Made by a program: the position numbers and the translations under genes
The notes under the pieces: generated by a model
Seen by the model: the letters and a program-made list of their open reading frames with translations, nothing else
Databases searched by the model: none
What the model was told of the DNA's origin: nothing
Assembly: GCA_003526525.1 (NCBI GenBank)
Contig: DPVV01000062.1
Coordinates: forward strand, 1 to 11,712
DNA: 11,712 bases
Direction: 5' to 3'
Origin: Lachnoclostridium phytofermentans
GTDB lineage: Bacteria; Bacillota; Clostridia; Lachnospirales; Lachnospiraceae
Part shown: positions 6,032-11,712 of the stretch, in pieces
Position numbering within the stretch: position 1 is the stretch's first letter
Layout: each line of letters opens with the position of its first letter

Positions 6032-6613
6032 ATGAGAAAGATTATTTTTGCAACATCCAACGAAGGAAAAATGAAAGAAATAAGGATGATATTAAAAGAC
6101 TTGGATTATGAAGTGGTATCCATGAAAGAAGCTGGAATAGAAATTTCAATTGAAGAAACCGGAACAACATTTGAAGAAAATGCTATAATAAAAGCAAAAA
6201 CAATTATGGAAATGACGGGAGAAATTGTTTTAGCTGATGATTCCGGACTTGAAGTTGATTACCTTAAGAAAGCTCCAGGGGTATATTCAGCTCGTTATCT
6301 AGGAGAAGATACCTCCTATGATATTAAGAATAATCATATCTTGTCCTTGCTTAAAGGAGTAGCAGAAGAGAAACGTTCGGCCAGGTTTGTATGTGTCATT
6401 GCATGTGCTTGGCCAAATGGAGAAATTAAGGTGAAAAGAGCAACCATTGAAGGAACTATCGGATATGAGATCGCTGGTGAAAAGGGATTTGGTTATGACC
6501 CAATTTTTGTTGTGCCAGAGTACGGTTGTACTACTGCAGAATTAACACCAGAGCAAAAGAATACAATTAGTCATAGGGCGAAAGCGTTGAATGCAATGAA
6601 GGAAGAATTATAG
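6032..6613 (+). CDS. rdgB: RdgB/HAM1 family XTP/dITP diphosphatase
   Basis: A 193-residue house-cleaning enzyme that hydrolyses non-canonical purine triphosphates (XTP, dITP, ITP) to monophosphate and pyrophosphate, keeping deaminated bases out of nucleic acids. Motifs: ATSNEGKMKEI (7-17, triphosphate binding), LADDSGLEVD (67-76, metal and catalytic Asp), APGVYSARY (81-89), GFGYDPIF (152-159, base pocket) and SHRAKAL (180-186). All are intact and length is typical (190-200). ATG 6032 has AAGGA 8 bp upstream. The phosphoesterase gene starts 16 bp after its stop with no terminator between. This matches the Bacillus ysnA-ysnB order, which supports a conserved two-gene operon. Confidence 0.95.
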   Translation: MRKIIFATSNEGKMKEIRMILKDLDYEVVSMKEAGIEISIEETGTTFEENAIIKAKTIMEMTGEIVLADDSGLEVDYLKKAPGVYSARYLGEDTSYDIKNNHILSLLKGVAEEKRSARFVCVIACAWPNGEIKVKRATIEGTIGYEIAGEKGFGYDPIFVVPEYGCTTAELTPEQKNTISHRAKALNAMKEEL

Positions 6614-6629
6614 GTTTAGGAGAGCGCAC

Positions 6630-7124
6630 ATGAAGATACTAATTGTAAGTGATTCCCATGGAAGATATACTAATTTGGAAAGAGCAATAAAAAAGGTTTC
6701 TCCTATTGACATGTTAATCCATCTTGGAGACTTAGAAGGTGATGCATCGTATATTAATGAGATTGCTGACTGCCAAGTTGAGATGGTTTCAGGAAATAAT
6801 GATTATTTTACCGACATACCACGTGAAAAATTTTTAGAAATCGGGAAATACTATGTAATGTTAACGCATGGTCATCGTTATGGAGTAAATTATGGAACAG
6901 AACAACTAAAAGAGGCAGCTGTATTAAATGGTGCAGATATTGTAATGTTTGGACATACTCATCAACCTTTGATTGATTTGGCGGAGGATAACCTTTCTGT
7001 CATTAATCCTGGTAGCATTACACAGCCTAGACAAACAGGGCGAATACCAACGTTTATTATAATGGAGATTGATGCAAAAGGAGAAGCGCATTATACACTG
7101 AATTTCATTGAAGATAGTCTGTAA
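6630..7124 (+). CDS. YfcE/YsnB-type metallophosphoesterase
   Basis: A 164-residue calcineurin-like phosphoesterase of the YfcE/MJ0936 group, whose members hydrolyse phosphodiesters in vitro with Mn2+. Metal and catalytic residues: D8 and H10 (SDSHG), D34 (HLGDLEGD), N57 in GNND, H80 in THGH, and H109/H111 in FGHTH. NPGSITQPR (126-134) is also typical of the group. ATG 6630 has AGGAG about 9 bp upstream, and the gene follows rdgB by 16 bp, so translation is probably coupled. The natural substrate is unknown in the family. No good terminator follows before the tRNA promoter; only a weak hairpin at about 7123-7168 with no T-run. Confidence 0.92.
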   Translation: MKILIVSDSHGRYTNLERAIKKVSPIDMLIHLGDLEGDASYINEIADCQVEMVSGNNDYFTDIPREKFLEIGKYYVMLTHGHRYGVNYGTEQLKEAAVLNGADIVMFGHTHQPLIDLAEDNLSVINPGSITQPRQTGRIPTFIIMEIDAKGEAHYTLNFIEDSL

Positions 7125-7180
7125 GATATTCCTAAATAGTTAGTGGTATAAACTGGATATAAAATCTTATAAAAAAAGTG

Positions 7181-7209
7181 TTGACATTCACCTTTTTGTC
7201 ATATATAAT
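7181..7209 (+). promoter_or_regulatory. Consensus promoter of the tRNA array
   Basis: TTGACA (7181-7186), a 17-bp spacer and TATAAT (7204-7209) are a full match to the sigma-A consensus. A run of A (7171-7178) just upstream looks like an UP element. The start near 7216 leaves a leader of about 60 nt before the first tRNA. This is the strongest promoter in the window, as expected for stable RNA. Confidence 0.92.
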
Positions 7210-7276
7210 AACTCTTGCGTCTGACAGAGAACACTTCTTAAGGATGCACAACAGAATGATGTGTGGTTTTATTTAC

Positions 7277-7351
7277 CGGGGTGTGGCTCAGTTTGGCTAG
7301 AGTGCTTGATTTGGGATCAAGAGGTCGCAGGTTCGAATCCTGTCACCCCGA
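7277..7351 (+). tRNA. tRNA-Pro (TGG), copy 1
   Basis: The acceptor CGGGGTG (7277-7283) pairs fully with CACCCCG (7344-7350), and the discriminator is A. The anticodon loop TTTGGGA sits between CTTGA and TCAAG, and the T loop is TTCGAAT. CCA is not encoded. All 75 positions are identical to the copy at 8107-8181. Confidence 0.97.
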
Positions 7352-7371
7352 CTGAATAACAAAACACGCAT

Positions 7372-7442
7372 GCGGGTGTAGTTCAATGGTAGAACACTAG
7401 CCTTCCAAGCTAGATACGTGGGTTCGATTCCCATCACCCGCT
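7372..7442 (+). tRNA. tRNA-Gly (TCC)
   Basis: The acceptor GCGGGTG pairs with CACCCGC. The anticodon loop CTTCCAA lies between CTAGC and GCTAG, and the T loop is TTCGATT. It is 71 nt long, the short form usual for glycine tRNA, and lacks encoded CCA. Confidence 0.97.
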
Positions 7443-7477
7443 TGATGTTTGGCATAACATCGAAAACATATGCTAAA

Positions 7478-7553
7478 TGTGCTAGTAGCTCAGTTGGATA
7501 GAGCATCGGCCTTCTAAGCCGGTTGTCGGGGGTTCGAATCCCTTCTGGCACAT
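7478..7553 (+). tRNA. tRNA-Arg (TCT)
   Basis: The acceptor TGTGCTA pairs with TGGCACA (one T-G pair). The anticodon loop CTTCTAA lies between TCGGC and GCCGG. The T stem GGGGG/CCCTT-type arm holds TTCGAAT. The position after the acceptor is T and CCA is not encoded. Confidence 0.95.
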
Positions 7554-7581
7554 TTTTTCTTTCAAAAAGAAAAATCTTTGT

Positions 7582-7656
7582 GGTGGGTATAGCGCAGTTG
7601 GTTAGCGCGCCAGATTGTGGCTCTGGAGGCCAAGGGTTCGAATCCCTTTATCCACC
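7582..7656 (+). tRNA. tRNA-His (GTG)
   Basis: The acceptor GTGGGTA pairs with TATCCAC. A G precedes it at 7582 and the discriminator is C (7656), the G-1:C73 pair that marks histidine tRNA. The anticodon loop TTGTGGC lies between CCAGA and TCTGG. No CCA is encoded. A hairpin-prone TTTTTCTTT/AAAGAAAAA spacer separates it from tRNA-Arg. Confidence 0.97.
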
Positions 7657-7711
7657 CTAGCAACAATGTGTTGTAAATATTAATTCTTTTTATAATAAAA
7701 GATTTTAATAG

Positions 7712-7783
7712 TGGGCTATCGCCAAGCGGTAAGGCACAGGACTTTGACTCCTGCATTCGCTGGTTCAAATCCAGCTAGCCCAG
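7712..7783 (+). tRNA. tRNA-Gln (TTG)
   Basis: The acceptor TGGGCTA pairs with TAGCCCA and the discriminator is G. The anticodon loop CTTTGAC lies between CAGGA and TCCTG, and the T loop is TTCAAAT. It is 72 nt long with no encoded CCA. Confidence 0.97.
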
Positions 7784-7805
7784 CTGCTAAGTGATTTAGC
7801 AAAAT

Positions 7806-7878
7806 GGGATATTAGCTCAGTCGGTAGAGCACTTGACTTTTAATCAAGGTGTCCCGGGTTCGAATCCCGGATGTCTCA
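7806..7878 (+). tRNA. tRNA-Lys (TTT)
   Basis: The acceptor GGGATAT pairs with ATGTCTC (two G-U pairs) and the discriminator is A. The anticodon loop CTTTTAA lies between CTTGA and TCAAG, and the T loop is TTCGAAT. It is 73 nt with no encoded CCA. Confidence 0.96.
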
Positions 7879-7879
7879 T

Positions 7880-7919
7880 GACAGAGCTAGAGAGTTGTTT
7901 TACAACGAAATAACTCTGT
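7880..7919 (+). other. Hairpin in the tRNA-Lys / tRNA-Leu spacer
   Basis: ACAGAG near 7880 pairs with CTCTGT near 7919, and an inner GTTGT/ACAAC stem closes on TTT. It separates two tRNAs and may guide processing of the precursor. No T-run follows, so it is not read as a terminator. Confidence 0.4.
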
Positions 7920-7949
7920 TGGGAAAGCAAAAAAGAATTGCTATAATAT

Positions 7950-8029
7950 GCGGATGTGGCGGAACTGGCAGACGCACTAGACTTAGGATCTAGCGGGCAA
8001 CCGTGCAGGTTCAATTCCTGTCATCCGCA
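7950..8029 (+). tRNA. tRNA-Leu (TAG)
   Basis: The acceptor GCGGATG pairs with CATCCGC and the discriminator is A. The anticodon loop CTTAGGA lies between CTAGA and TCTAG. A long variable arm (CGGGCAACCGTG region) marks it as a class II tRNA. It is 80 nt with no encoded CCA. Confidence 0.97.
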
Positions 8030-8044
8030 TTAGTTTTTTCTTTT

Positions 8045-8097
8045 TATGTATTTCTTTAGAATACATACTTTCCATAAAAAAGATGGCATATCTTTTT
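8045..8097 (+). other. Two A/T-rich hairpins between tRNA-Leu and the last tRNA-Pro
   Basis: TATGTATT/AATACATA (8045-8052 with 8060-8067) and AAAAAGAT/ATCTTTTT (8077-8084 with 8090-8097) are perfect 8-bp stems. The second ends in five T and could act as a weak terminator, which would lower expression of the second tRNA-Pro. No separate promoter is seen for that gene. Confidence 0.4.
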
Positions 8098-8106
8098 ATA
8101 TTGCCT

Positions 8107-8181
8107 CGGGGTGTGGCTCAGTTTGGCTAGAGTGCTTGATTTGGGATCAAGAGGTCGCAGGTTCGAATCCTGTCACCCCGA
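8107..8181 (+). tRNA. tRNA-Pro (TGG), copy 2
   Basis: Identical over all 75 nt to the tRNA-Pro that opens the array at 7277. The sequences outside the two copies differ, so the duplicated unit appears to be no longer than the tRNA itself. It closes the array. Confidence 0.97.
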
Positions 8182-8190
8182 TAATTTAAA

Positions 8191-8223
8191 CAAGAAAAAG
8201 TAGATTTTTTATACTTTTCCTTG
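8191..8223 (+). terminator. Hairpin-repeat terminator, copy C, of the tRNA array
   Basis: CAAGAAAAAGTA (8191-8202) pairs with TACTTTTCCTTG (8212-8223) with one A-C mismatch around a GATTTTTTA-type loop. The arms match those of the hairpins at 1-33 and 5914-5948, but the loop lacks the GCGAAGC core. It lies 10 bp after the last tRNA and is T-rich in the distal arm. Confidence 0.65.
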
Positions 8224-8381
8224 TCATGTATGGTAAGAGGCGAGAGCTTCTTTTTTTTTTGCTCTGCGTCAAGTTTTGGGTATAGTTCCAATGGAACTCG
8301 CCGGATACTAGGTGTAGAGCTATTTTTGATTTATAGGAAATTTGTCTCTCAGAGGAATGCGTACTCACCCTGCATACTTTC
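8224..8381. other. Intergenic block with no recognised gene
   Basis: This stretch is visibly richer in G/C than the other intergenic regions. It holds a run of ten T (8251-8260) enclosed by AGAGC/GCTCT (8243-8247 with 8261-8265). An open frame on the minus strand (8389-8186) has no ribosome binding site and starts with TTG, so it is not called a gene. The block may be a decayed gene or a copy of an interspersed repeat. Confidence 0.4.
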
Positions 8382-8419
8382 AATTCCAATTATCTTCTGA
8401 TATAATAAAAATTGGAATT
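8382..8419 (+). promoter_or_regulatory. Promoter region with inverted repeat, DJ-1/PfpI gene
   Basis: AATTCCAATT (8382-8391) and AATTGGAATT (8410-8419) form a perfect 10-bp inverted repeat separated by 18 bp. A perfect TATAAT (8401-8406) lies between the arms; the matching -35 position (8378-8383, TTTCAA) is poor. The start of transcription would fall on or beside the right arm. This arrangement suits a repressor operator, or a hairpin if transcription starts upstream. Confidence 0.5.
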
Positions 8420-8453
8420 TATTTAGTAGTATGTTAATTAAGGAGGTTTCATT

Positions 8454-9002
8454 ATGGCAATAGTTTATGTATTTTTAGCAGATGGATTTGAAGAAATTGA
8501 GGCCCTCACTGTAGTAGATTTACTGCGTAGAGCAAGCGTTGATGTAACTACAGTTTCAATAACTGAAAATATTCTTGTTCATGGGGCTCATGGAATTGAT
8601 GTTATGGCCGATATATTATTTAAAGATGATTTATCAGAAGCTGATATGTTGGTTCTGCCAGGCGGTGGACTAGGTACAAAAAATTTATTAGCCCATGAAG
8701 GACTTAAGAGTTTACTTATAAACTACGAAAAGAAAGATCGTTACTTAGCGGCAATTTGTGCAGCCCCATCTATCTTAGGGACGCATGGATTACTGAAAGG
8801 AAAACATGCAATCTGTTATCCAGGATTTGAGGATAAACTTACTGGTGCTGTTGTAACGAACGATAAGGTTGTCGTAGATGGAAATTTTATTACGAGTAAG
8901 GGGGCAGGTACTTCAATAGAATTTTCTCTAGAACTAATAAAGATTCTTTGTGGAGAGGAAACAGCCAACCAGATATTAGACGGGATCCAGTATCAGTTGT
9001 AA
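8454..9002 (+). CDS. DJ-1/PfpI family protein (YajL/ThiJ-like)
   Basis: A 182-residue DJ-1/PfpI protein. Members act as glyoxalase III or deglycase-type enzymes or redox chaperones, with some dispute over the activity. The conserved acidic residue is E16 in GFEEIEAL, and the nucleophile elbow AICAAPS holds C102, equal to Cys106 of human DJ-1. LPGGG (68-72) and the C-terminal SKGAGTS complete the family pattern. Length agrees with DJ-1/YajL (180-196). ATG 8454 has AAGGAGGT 6-7 bp upstream. A single-gene unit is likely: the next start is 120 bp away with a stem-loop between. Probably cytosolic, protecting against oxidised or carbonyl-damaged molecules; this role is inferred from the family. Confidence 0.93.
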   Translation: MAIVYVFLADGFEEIEALTVVDLLRRASVDVTTVSITENILVHGAHGIDVMADILFKDDLSEADMLVLPGGGLGTKNLLAHEGLKSLLINYEKKDRYLAAICAAPSILGTHGLLKGKHAICYPGFEDKLTGAVVTNDKVVVDGNFITSKGAGTSIEFSLELIKILCGEETANQILDGIQYQL

Positions 9003-9021
9003 CTTGTTGTGATGATAAGCC

Positions 9022-9077
9022 AAGGATGGCGAAAATTAGTTGTTTTGAGATTATAAATTTAAGTCTTCGTTATCCTT
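9022..9077 (+). other. Long-loop stem between DJ-1 gene and surface-protein gene
   Basis: AAGGATGGCGAA (9022-9033) pairs with TTCGTTATCCTT (9066-9077) over 12 bp with two G-U pairs. The loop is 32 nt. No T-run follows, so it is a weak terminator candidate at most; it could also be part of the leader of the next gene. No clear promoter for that gene is visible between 9003 and 9124. Confidence 0.35.
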
Positions 9078-9124
9078 AGTACAAACTTCATATGCGCAGG
9101 ATAAGCGCAGGATTGGGGGATAAG

Positions 9125-10456
9125 ATGAAAGAAATAAAAGAGGAATACAGTTATATTGTTCGTAGGAACAAAGAGTCAAAGCATAGGGGTAGAGTAAAAA
9201 AAGCAATTACGATTTTTACTACTCTAAGTTTACTTGTAGGATCATTTTTGATGTTTGATCAATTAGCACCACAAATTGCATTCTCCAAGGAAGAGGACAC
9301 GGAATCAGTAGATCAAGCTAAGGTGAAATCAGTGAGGGAGATTTCCTTATTTGATAGTATAGAAGTAACAGTACCTGCCGCCGAATTAACGACAGTAAAG
9401 CCTCTTACTAATGATGGTACAATGGTGAATGTTAGGGTGGATTATACAACTGAAAAGCTCTTTGTTTCAAGTTCTAATAGTAGTAAATTTTACTTCTCAC
9501 AAGATAAGATGAAAACATGGGAAAGAATTTCTGATACTAGTCTCACTAATGGTATCGATGTATCAATTTTTTTAAAAACATCTGATAGTATAATATATTT
9601 TAAAGGCAATAATGATAAAGCTATTGCTGTGGTTACTTTACCGAAAGAAGATAAGGACTTTAAGGTAAGCTATTATGTTGATAAAGGTGTTGGTAAATTA
9701 AAATTTGAAAACCAAACAAGGCCTGTTGAATATCGCAAGGGACCAAATGGGAAATGGGATGATTGTGATAGTAATTTAGTTTTATCAAGCTATGAGATTA
9801 CCGGATATACCTTACAGTTCCGCCTAAAAGCAATACCAGCTTTTAGAGCTGGAAAGATTGTTAATGTTAAGATTCCAAAACGTGAGGCACCTCCAAAGAT
9901 TACTGTAGACTATTCAAAAATGGAGGTTTCTGGACTGAAAGCTGGTTCTACTTATTATTATAATAATAAAGGAGAGCTAAAACTATTTGCACCAGCAGAT
10001 GCAAAAGTAAAGACCTTAAGTCTTTATAATTTATTATCCACTACACCAAATACTCAATTTACAGCAGCCAGCGTTGAGTTTTATACCGCAGGTACAGACA
10101 AGAAAGTTGCTAGTTCTACTATTGTAGTAGAGATTCAGGGACAGCCGCAGGCTCCAACTGGTAATGTTTTTGCTTTAGATAAAACCACAGTGACATTTCC
10201 ACAGGCTACGAAGACTACTCCTTACGAATATGTTGTTCTTCATCAGGGTGAAAATTTAGATTTATCTAAAGTAAAATGGACGAAAGTGACAACAAATAAA
10301 TCATTTGAAATTAAAAAAGTAGGAAAAGCAACACCTGCACCGGGAGATGTTATCTACTATCGACTAGCATCTACTATCAACAAAGAGACAAAGGTGGTAA
10401 CACCTGCTTCTGTGTACGTATTTACTCCGATTACAAATGTGCCAATTACGAAATAA
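9125..10456 (+). CDS. Membrane-anchored or secreted modular surface protein, unknown function
   Basis: A 443-residue protein with no recognised catalytic motif. A charged, basic cytosolic head (1-26, many Lys/Arg) is followed by one hydrophobic segment (about 27-47), which may be a signal peptide or anchor, then an acidic stretch and an extended region rich in Thr, Ser, Val and Lys. The outer part looks like beta-sandwich modules. Joints resembling those of Firmicute surface proteins occur twice: KIVNVKIPKREAPPK (about 244-258) and IVVEIQGQPQAPT (about 333-345). No LPxTG, SLH or enzyme domain is seen. ATG 9125 is chosen because GGGGGA lies 4 bp upstream; ATG 9092 has no ribosome binding site. 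The stop codon is 1 bp from that of the convergent symporter gene. Confidence 0.75.
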   Translation: MKEIKEEYSYIVRRNKESKHRGRVKKAITIFTTLSLLVGSFLMFDQLAPQIAFSKEEDTESVDQAKVKSVREISLFDSIEVTVPAAELTTVKPLTNDGTMVNVRVDYTTEKLFVSSSNSSKFYFSQDKMKTWERISDTSLTNGIDVSIFLKTSDSIIYFKGNNDKAIAVVTLPKEDKDFKVSYYVDKGVGKLKFENQTRPVEYRKGPNGKWDDCDSNLVLSSYEITGYTLQFRLKAIPAFRAGKIVNVKIPKREAPPKITVDYSKMEVSGLKAGSTYYYNNKGELKLFAPADAKVKTLSLYNLLSTTPNTQFTAASVEFYTAGTDKKVASSTIVVEIQGQPQAPTGNVFALDKTTVTFPQATKTTPYEYVVLHQGENLDLSKVKWTKVTTNKSFEIKKVGKATPAPGDVIYYRLASTINKETKVVTPASVYVFTPITNVPITK

Positions 10457-10457
10457 T

Positions 10458-11712
10458 TTAACATTTAATTTTCTTTCGTAATAACCACAAAGCGATTAAA
10501 TTTGGGATAGTCATGAAAGCATTAATTAAATCAGAACTTTCCCATACGAGTTCCAATGACATGATAGAACCAAAAAATATCATAAGGATATAAACAAGGC
10601 GGTAGATATCGATTCCTTTTTTCGGGAAGAGGTATTCTACCGCTTTTTCGCCGAAAAAGCTCCAACCAATTAAAGTTGCAACAGCGAAAGCGACTAATGA
10701 GATGCGGAGCATGAATACGCCAAACGGAATTTGAGCAAAAGCTGCGGTTGTTAATTCGCTCATCGATAATCCTTTAATCGAATCTGGATTTTTAAGTATG
10801 GTAGATACAATGATAAGTCCGGTAAGAGCGCACATAACAACAGTGTCCCAAAAAGTTGCACTCATGGAGACTAGGGCTTGATTTTTATAACGAAGATCAA
10901 GTGAATCGGAGTGGTATTGTGTATCTTTTGTGGTATTACTGGATGGAACAGATCCCGATAAGGAACTATCATCTGGTAAAGCGGAGCCACCTGCCGCAAT
11001 TGCTGCAGAACCTAGTCCTGCCTCATTTGTAAAAAGTCCTCGTGAGATGCCATACCTTGCAGCAATGCTAATAGAGCCACCAAGAACACCACCAGCTACA
11101 GCTTTTGTTGAAAAAGCGGTTTTCACTATAGTGCTAAGAGCTGGCAGTACAAAGGGAAGATTAACAAAAAGAATTAATACACATGCTGCAACATAAAAGA
11201 TAGCCATCGCTGGTACTAACTTCATACAAACATTTTGAATGGAATTGACGCCTCCGACAATGACAAGACCGATTAAGAAGGCAACAATAATTCCGGATAG
11301 GTAAGGAGAGATACCAAGTGCTTTCGTAGCATCTGTTATCGAGCGAGCTTGTGTAGAACCTCCCATACTAAATGCTACGAATAAGGTGGCGACACAGAAA
11401 ATAACAGCCAACCACTTGCTATGTAAACCGTATTCAAGAGCATACATTGGCCCACCACGATAGGTACCATCTGGCTTTTGTTTACGATACCTCATACCCA
11501 AATAACATTCTGCATATGTGGTTGCCATTCCAAAAACACCAGTAAGCCAACACCATAGAACAGCTCCTGGGCCACCAAGGGCAATTGCAGTTGAAATTCC
11601 CACAATATTACCTGTTCCAAGGGTAGCAGCTAATGTTGTAGTAAGAGTTTTAAAACTACTAGAATTCCCATGGGTATCTGTTTTAGTAGAAACAGAATTC
11701 CGTATTCCTTTT
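10458..11712 (-). CDS. Sodium:alanine symporter family (AGCS) protein, 5' end missing
   Basis: The frame stays open to the window edge, and about 417 C-terminal residues are visible. Residues upstream of the GTG at 11603 continue the family pattern (SFKTLTTTLAATLGTGNIVG), so 11603 is not the start. Family motifs: GTGNIVG, GGPGAVLWCW, YRGGPMY and RGLFTNEAGLGSA. AGCS proteins import alanine or glycine with Na+. The usual length of 450-480 suggests that 40-60 N-terminal residues lie outside. The loop after GLGSAAIAAGG (10884-10985) is about 20-25 residues longer than usual, Ser/Asp/Thr-rich and hydrophilic. The gene converges on the surface-protein gene with 1 bp between stops and no visible terminator between them. 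Confidence 0.93.
   Translation of the reverse strand, partial: KGIRNSVSTKTDTHGNSSSFKTLTTTLAATLGTGNIVGISTAIALGGPGAVLWCWLTGVFGMATTYAECYLGMRYRKQKPDGTYRGGPMYALEYGLHSKWLAVIFCVATLFVAFSMGGSTQARSITDATKALGISPYLSGIIVAFLIGLVIVGGVNSIQNVCMKLVPAMAIFYVAACVLILFVNLPFVLPALSTIVKTAFSTKAVAGGVLGGSISIAARYGISRGLFTNEAGLGSAAIAAGGSALPDDSSLSGSVPSSNTTKDTQYHSDSLDLRYKNQALVSMSATFWDTVVMCALTGLIIVSTILKNPDSIKGLSMSELTTAAFAQIPFGVFMLRISLVAFAVATLIGWSFFGEKAVEYLFPKKGIDIYRLVYILMIFFGSIMSLELVWESSDLINAFMTIPNLIALWLLRKKIKC

Noticed and set aside
7297..7551. Minus-strand open frame beginning MPEGIRTPDNRLRRP
   Set aside because: It is the antisense translation of tRNA-Pro, tRNA-Gly and tRNA-Arg, a well-known kind of false protein in annotations.
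7562..7768. Minus-strand open frame over tRNA-His and tRNA-Gln
   Set aside because: It is also antisense to tRNAs; no ribosome binding site or protein features.
7919..7947. TTGGGA-17-TATAAT before tRNA-Leu
   Set aside because: Transcription would start near 7954, inside the mature tRNA (5' end at 7950), so it could not make a full tRNA.
8186..8389. Minus-strand frame of 67 residues after the tRNA array
   Set aside because: It begins with TTG, lacks a ribosome binding site and runs through the terminator hairpin 8191-8223. It may be part of a repeat rather than a gene.
10930..11196. Plus-strand frame inside the symporter gene
   Set aside because: Antisense shadow of a membrane protein with clear family motifs.

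Overview
The window is low-GC DNA from a spore-forming Clostridia-type Firmicute, most likely a Lachnospiraceae member close to Lachnoclostridium phytofermentans. This rests on base composition, strong Shine-Dalgarno sites (AGGAGG/GGAGG), sigma-A promoters with 17-bp spacers, a textbook forespore sigma-G promoter, and the gene set. The species is inferred, not proven. No mobile element, CRISPR array or rRNA was seen.

Layout. 1-820: an acetate-uptake-type (GPR1/FUN34/YaaH) membrane protein on the minus strand, with promoter and tandem terminator hairpins. 820-1640: AT-rich DNA with orphan hairpins, then a 67-residue Asn/Gln/Ala/Ser protein built on eight tandem Asn-Ala-Gln units. Its promoter matches the sigma-G consensus exactly, and a 24-bp-stem terminator follows. 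1644-3360: a single-domain rhodanese, then an RlmL/YpsC-type THUMP rRNA methyltransferase with its own promoter and a structured leader. 3366-4337 (minus): an alpha/beta hydrolase of the monoacylglycerol-lipase type. 4561-5948: a membrane-anchored N-acetylmuramoyl-L-alanine amidase. 6032-7124: an RdgB/HAM1 nucleotide-house-cleaning pyrophosphatase coupled to a YfcE/YsnB-type phosphoesterase. 7181-8223: a consensus promoter drives eight tRNAs, Pro-Gly-Arg-His-Gln-Lys-Leu-Pro; the two tRNA-Pro genes are identical and none encodes CCA. 8454-9002: a DJ-1/PfpI protein with an inverted repeat straddling its likely -10 box. 9125-10456: a membrane-anchored or secreted modular surface protein of unknown function. 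10458-11712 (minus): a sodium:amino-acid symporter (AGCS) whose 5' end lies outside the window.

Most of the window is housekeeping: translation (tRNAs, rRNA methylation), nucleotide-pool sanitation, cell-wall turnover and small-molecule transport. The most interesting locus is 1107-1536. A perfect sigma-G promoter, a strong ribosome binding site and a terminator frame a very low-complexity small protein. The Asn/Gln/Ala-rich composition and the predicted forespore timing recall the gamma-type small acid-soluble spore proteins (SspE) of Bacillus, which are generally regarded as missing from clostridia. The protein could be an independent amino-acid-store or matrix protein of the spore; that role is a hypothesis.

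A second theme is a family of short hairpins at gene ends. They share CAAGGAAAAG-type arms and/or the mini-hairpin core GCGAAGC, and lie at the left edge, after the methyltransferase, after the amidase and after the tRNA array.
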